This document shows positions 4,385-6,084 of a DNA stretch of 6,084 nucleotides, piece by piece; within the stretch, counting starts at the first letter, position 1, and the number at the start of each line of letters is the position of its first letter. The notes under the pieces were generated by a model that ran no database searches, was not told where the DNA came from, and was given only the letters and a program-made list of their open reading frames with translations. The DNA is from DAOOPX01 sp964653045. GTDB taxonomy: Bacteria; Patescibacteriota; Microgenomatia; UBA1400; PJMF01. The DNA is taken from the NCBI GenBank assembly GCA_964653045.1, contig CAZZBW010000033.1, forward strand, positions 1-6,084. Reading direction: 5' to 3'. The position numbers and the translations under genes were made by a program.

Positions 4385-5163
4385 TATTTAAAACCACACA
4401 ACCCACCACTGCTCTCGCCATCAAACTCGCCAGGGTGGGTGGGACGATGGCCAAAAAAGCATTCCTCGATCACAACGTGGCTAGCCAGCATAAAGCCGAT
4501 GGTTCATACCTGACCAAACACGATGCCGAAATCGAGCAATTCATCCGCCATGAGATAAAAAAACAGTTTCCTGATCATTCTATTCATGGCGAAGAGCTGG
4601 CGGACTCAGATAACGATGGTCAATATACCTGGCTAATTGACCCCATTGAAGGCACAACGAACTTCGTTAGCGGTATATCTTACTTTTGTACTATGATCGC
4701 GATTATCCAAGACAATCAAGTCGTCTCAGCCGTAATTCACAACCCGTTTTCACAAAATACCATTTGGGCAGAGCGGGGTAGTGGAGCCTACGTCAACGAC
4801 GCCATACTTACTGCCAAGCGCTTTGATTCCTTAAGTCAATGTACTTTAATTTTGGACTCGGGTAGAAATCCTCTTAAAAGACAATTGGCTGGAAGTTACT
4901 TGGCAAAAAACTGCAACCTTTATCGTAGTTTCCGACACTATGGCAGTGTAGAAAGTCCTGCCGATTTTATTGCCTCACACCAACCACTAACTACTTTGAT
5001 TTTAGGGATTAAAGATTACGATATTGCCGCTCTTAGCCTGATTCTGACAGAATCAGGCTGCAAGGTTTTTGATCTCGAAGGTCACCCGTGGCAACTTGAT
5101 AAGGTCACTGACTTCATTGCCTGTAGTCCAGGACTAGAAAAACAATTATTGGACACTTTGTAA
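4381..5163 (+). CDS. Inositol monophosphatase-family sugar phosphatase
   Basis: This 260-residue protein of the IMPase/FBPase-like Mg-dependent phosphatase family has typical length. Motifs in order: KADGSYLTKHDAEIE (38-52, matching K.DGs.VT..D...E); the metal-binding GEE at 70-72; WLIDPIEGTTNF at 84-95, matching WxIDPIDGTxNF but with Glu at position 90 for the usual second Asp; and YDIAA at 213-217, supplying the C-terminal metal Asp (D214). Relatives act on inositol-1-phosphate, fructose-1,6-bisphosphate, histidinol phosphate or 3'-phosphoadenosine nucleotides. Sitting between a hexose-phosphate mutase and isomerase, a sugar-phosphate substrate is the best inference, not a proof. Its ATG overlaps the mutase stop (ATGA) and has no clear Shine-Dalgarno, so expression probably depends on translational coupling. 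A near-palindromic 25-base inverted repeat lies just after the D214 codon. Confidence 0.87.
   Translation: MIFKTTQPTTALAIKLARVGGTMAKKAFLDHNVASQHKADGSYLTKHDAEIEQFIRHEIKKQFPDHSIHGEELADSDNDGQYTWLIDPIEGTTNFVSGISYFCTMIAIIQDNQVVSAVIHNPFSQNTIWAERGSGAYVNDAILTAKRFDSLSQCTLILDSGRNPLKRQLAGSYLAKNCNLYRSFRHYGSVESPADFIASHQPLTTLILGIKDYDIAALSLILTESGCKVFDLEGHPWQLDKVTDFIACSPGLEKQLLDTL
4623..4678. repeat. 12-bp inverted repeat with a 2-base bulge spanning the metal-site codons
   Basis: ATATACC plus GCTAA (4623-4629, 4632-4636) pairs with 4667-4678, with TG at 4630-4631 unpaired. The loop holds the DPIEGT codons and a 13-base odd palindrome (4656-4668) that competes with the stem for two bases. Confidence 0.6.
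5035..5059. repeat. Near-perfect 25-base palindrome (12-bp arms) inside the phosphatase gene
   Basis: AGCCTGATTCTG at 5035-5046 and its exact reverse complement at 5048-5059 are separated by a single A (5047). A folded form would have about 10 pairs and a 5-base loop. It encodes SLILTESGC, right after the last metal-binding Asp. Confidence 0.92.
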
Positions 5164-5173
5164 TAATAAAAAT

Positions 5174-5180
5174 AAAGGAA
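5174..5180 (+). promoter_or_regulatory. Ribosome binding site for the isomerase gene
   Basis: AAAGGAA (5174-5180) ends 3 bases before the ATG at 5184, copying the tight spacing at the mutase gene. It selects this ATG as the start of the isomerase, whose frame is otherwise unmarked. Confidence 0.55.
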
Positions 5181-5183
5181 CCT

Positions 5184-6084
5184 ATGCCAAAAGTAGATTT
5201 AAACTCCAGGACCAGCATTGCTCAATTAGACAAAAGCAACTTGCTCGGCTCGATCGAGGCGCTAGATAAGCAGATCGAGCATGCTTGGGCAGATACGAGA
5301 AAAATCTCGGTCAAACTTGACGCACCGATTGAAAACGTGGTCGTATCAGGGATGGGTGGTTCAGCCTTGGGGGCTGATGTGATCAAAAGCGTGTTTAAGG
5401 ATCAGCTCAAAGTACCGTTTGAAATTGTCCGAGATTACACTTTACCGCATTACGTTGGGAAAAATACTCTGGTGCTTCTGTCAAGTTATTCAGGTAATAC
5501 TGAGGAAACTTTGGCTTGTGGGGAAGAGGCGCGCCAGAAAGGCGCGCAAGTCTTGGCTATCACGGCTGGGGGTGAATTAGCAAAATTAGCTCAAGCCAAT
5601 CACTGGCCATTCTACTTAATTGATCCAACTCACAACCCATCTGGTCAACCCCGCATGGCTATTGGTTACTCAATTTTCGGCACCATTGGCTTGCTGGAAA
5701 AAGCTGGTGTCATCCAGCTAGATCAAGAAGCTATTGACCAGACAACCGATATCATCAGACAACAAGTTCGAGCCTGTGCGGTAGAAGTTACATCAGAGCT
5801 TAACCCCGCCAAAATGCTGGCATACCAACTGGTTGACAAACAAGCGGTACTGATTGCGCCGGACTTTCTGGCCGGCGCCGCCCATACCGCCACCAATCAA
5901 GGCAATGAGAATGCCAAAACTTTGACAACGTACCATTTAATTCCTGAGTTTAATCATCATCTCTTGGAGGCTCTGAGTTTTCCTGATACGCTCAAAAGTA
6001 CTCATCTCTTCGTCCTCCTACACTCAAAGCTGGCTCATCCCAGTAATCAAGTGCGAATCAGATTAACAGAGCAGAGCATTGCCA
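5184..6084 (+). CDS. Bifunctional phosphoglucose/phosphomannose isomerase, 3'-truncated by window edge
   Basis: The frame runs 300 codons without a stop to the right edge. It encodes a SIS-domain isomerase that interconverts fructose-6-P with glucose-6-P and mannose-6-P. The first SIS domain has VVVSGMGGSALGADV (52-66) and SSYSGNTEET (100-109), the sugar-phosphate-binding loops. PRMAIGYS (156-163) carries the conserved Arg157. The second domain shows NENAK (241-245) and PEFNHHLLEA (254-263). By comparison with the archaeal PGI/PMI type, Glu242 and His258 are the expected catalytic pair, 16 residues apart as in that family. Bacterial members are about 330-350 residues, so only a short C-terminus is missing. 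It follows the phosphatase by 20 bases and likely shares its transcript with the mutase. Two short all-GC hairpins (5529-5547, 5856-5878) lie within it. Confidence 0.9.
   Translation, partial: MPKVDLNSRTSIAQLDKSNLLGSIEALDKQIEHAWADTRKISVKLDAPIENVVVSGMGGSALGADVIKSVFKDQLKVPFEIVRDYTLPHYVGKNTLVLLSSYSGNTEETLACGEEARQKGAQVLAITAGGELAKLAQANHWPFYLIDPTHNPSGQPRMAIGYSIFGTIGLLEKAGVIQLDQEAIDQTTDIIRQQVRACAVEVTSELNPAKMLAYQLVDKQAVLIAPDFLAGAAHTATNQGNENAKTLTTYHLIPEFNHHLLEALSFPDTLKSTHLFVLLHSKLAHPSNQVRIRLTEQSIA
5529..5547. repeat. All-GC 7-bp hairpin in the isomerase gene
   Basis: GCGCGCC (5529-5535) pairs with GGCGCGC (5541-5547) around AGAAA. It contains the third GGCGCGCC octamer of the window (5528-5535). A similar GC hairpin, GCGCCGG with CCGGCGC, sits at 5856-5862 and 5872-5878. 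Confidence 0.8.

Noticed and set aside
4364..4390. TTGACA at 4364-4369 as a -35 box for the phosphatase gene
   Set aside because: It is inside the mutase gene, no good -10 follows at proper spacing, and the ATGA overlap already explains expression.
4401..4440. ACCCACC / GGTGGGT pairing at the start of the phosphatase gene as a translational switch
   Set aside because: Only 7 bp with a 26-base loop, and it does not cover the start codon; a weak case without more data.
564..5059. Inverted repeats as one REP/MITE-type mobile family or a CRISPR array
   Set aside because: The arm sequences differ completely from one another, spacing is irregular, and they are embedded in intact coding frames without target duplications.

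Overview
The window holds seven plus-strand protein genes packed almost end to end. The first is cut by the left edge and the last by the right edge. Base composition is moderately AT-leaning (my estimate is 40-45% GC). TGA ends two of the genes, both inside 4-base overlaps, so UGA looks like an ordinary stop and the recoded candidate phyla (Gracilibacteria/Absconditabacteria) are unlikely. The very short clamp-loader delta-like protein, the RimK/LysX-type retropepsin-like protein beside a DUF1704 metallopeptidase, and the compact sugar-phosphate cassette together suggest a Candidate Phyla Radiation (Patescibacteria) genome. This is inference from protein style; no marker gene is present.

Left block (1-1419): the tail of a retropepsin-fold protein of the RimK/LysX family (PF05618-like), whose catalytic DTG appears as NTS, overlaps by GTGA a DUF1704 zinc carboxypeptidase-like protein. 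Together they look like a peptide or amino-acid ligation/trimming module. Middle block (about 1420-2944): an AT-rich gap with a plausible promoter, then a YgjP/DUF45 metallopeptidase, then a small DNA polymerase III delta-like protein. Right block (about 2945-6084): a gap with a symmetric operator-like hairpin, then phosphomannomutase/phosphoglucomutase, an inositol-monophosphatase-family phosphatase (ATGA overlap) and a bifunctional phosphoglucose/phosphomannose isomerase (20-base gap). The isomerase and mutase would connect fructose-6-P, mannose-6-P and glucose-6-P to the 1-phosphates used for nucleotide sugars and cell-envelope glycans.

The most unexpected signal is not a gene. Long, perfect or nearly perfect inverted repeats of unrelated sequence lie inside several coding regions: 13 bp at 564-601, 11 bp at 2490-2517, 14 bp plus 5 at 2721-2785, 11 bp plus 4 at 2888-2924, 10 bp at 3981-4007 and 12 bp at 5035-5059. 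By a rough composition-based estimate, arms of 11 bp or more with spacers up to about 26 bases should occur about 0.05 times in 6 kb; I count five. Templated (quasipalindrome) mutation or selected mRNA structure are the main candidate explanations. I see no CRISPR array, tRNA, rRNA, insertion sequence or convincing rho-independent terminator, and no gene-free stretch longer than 300 bases.
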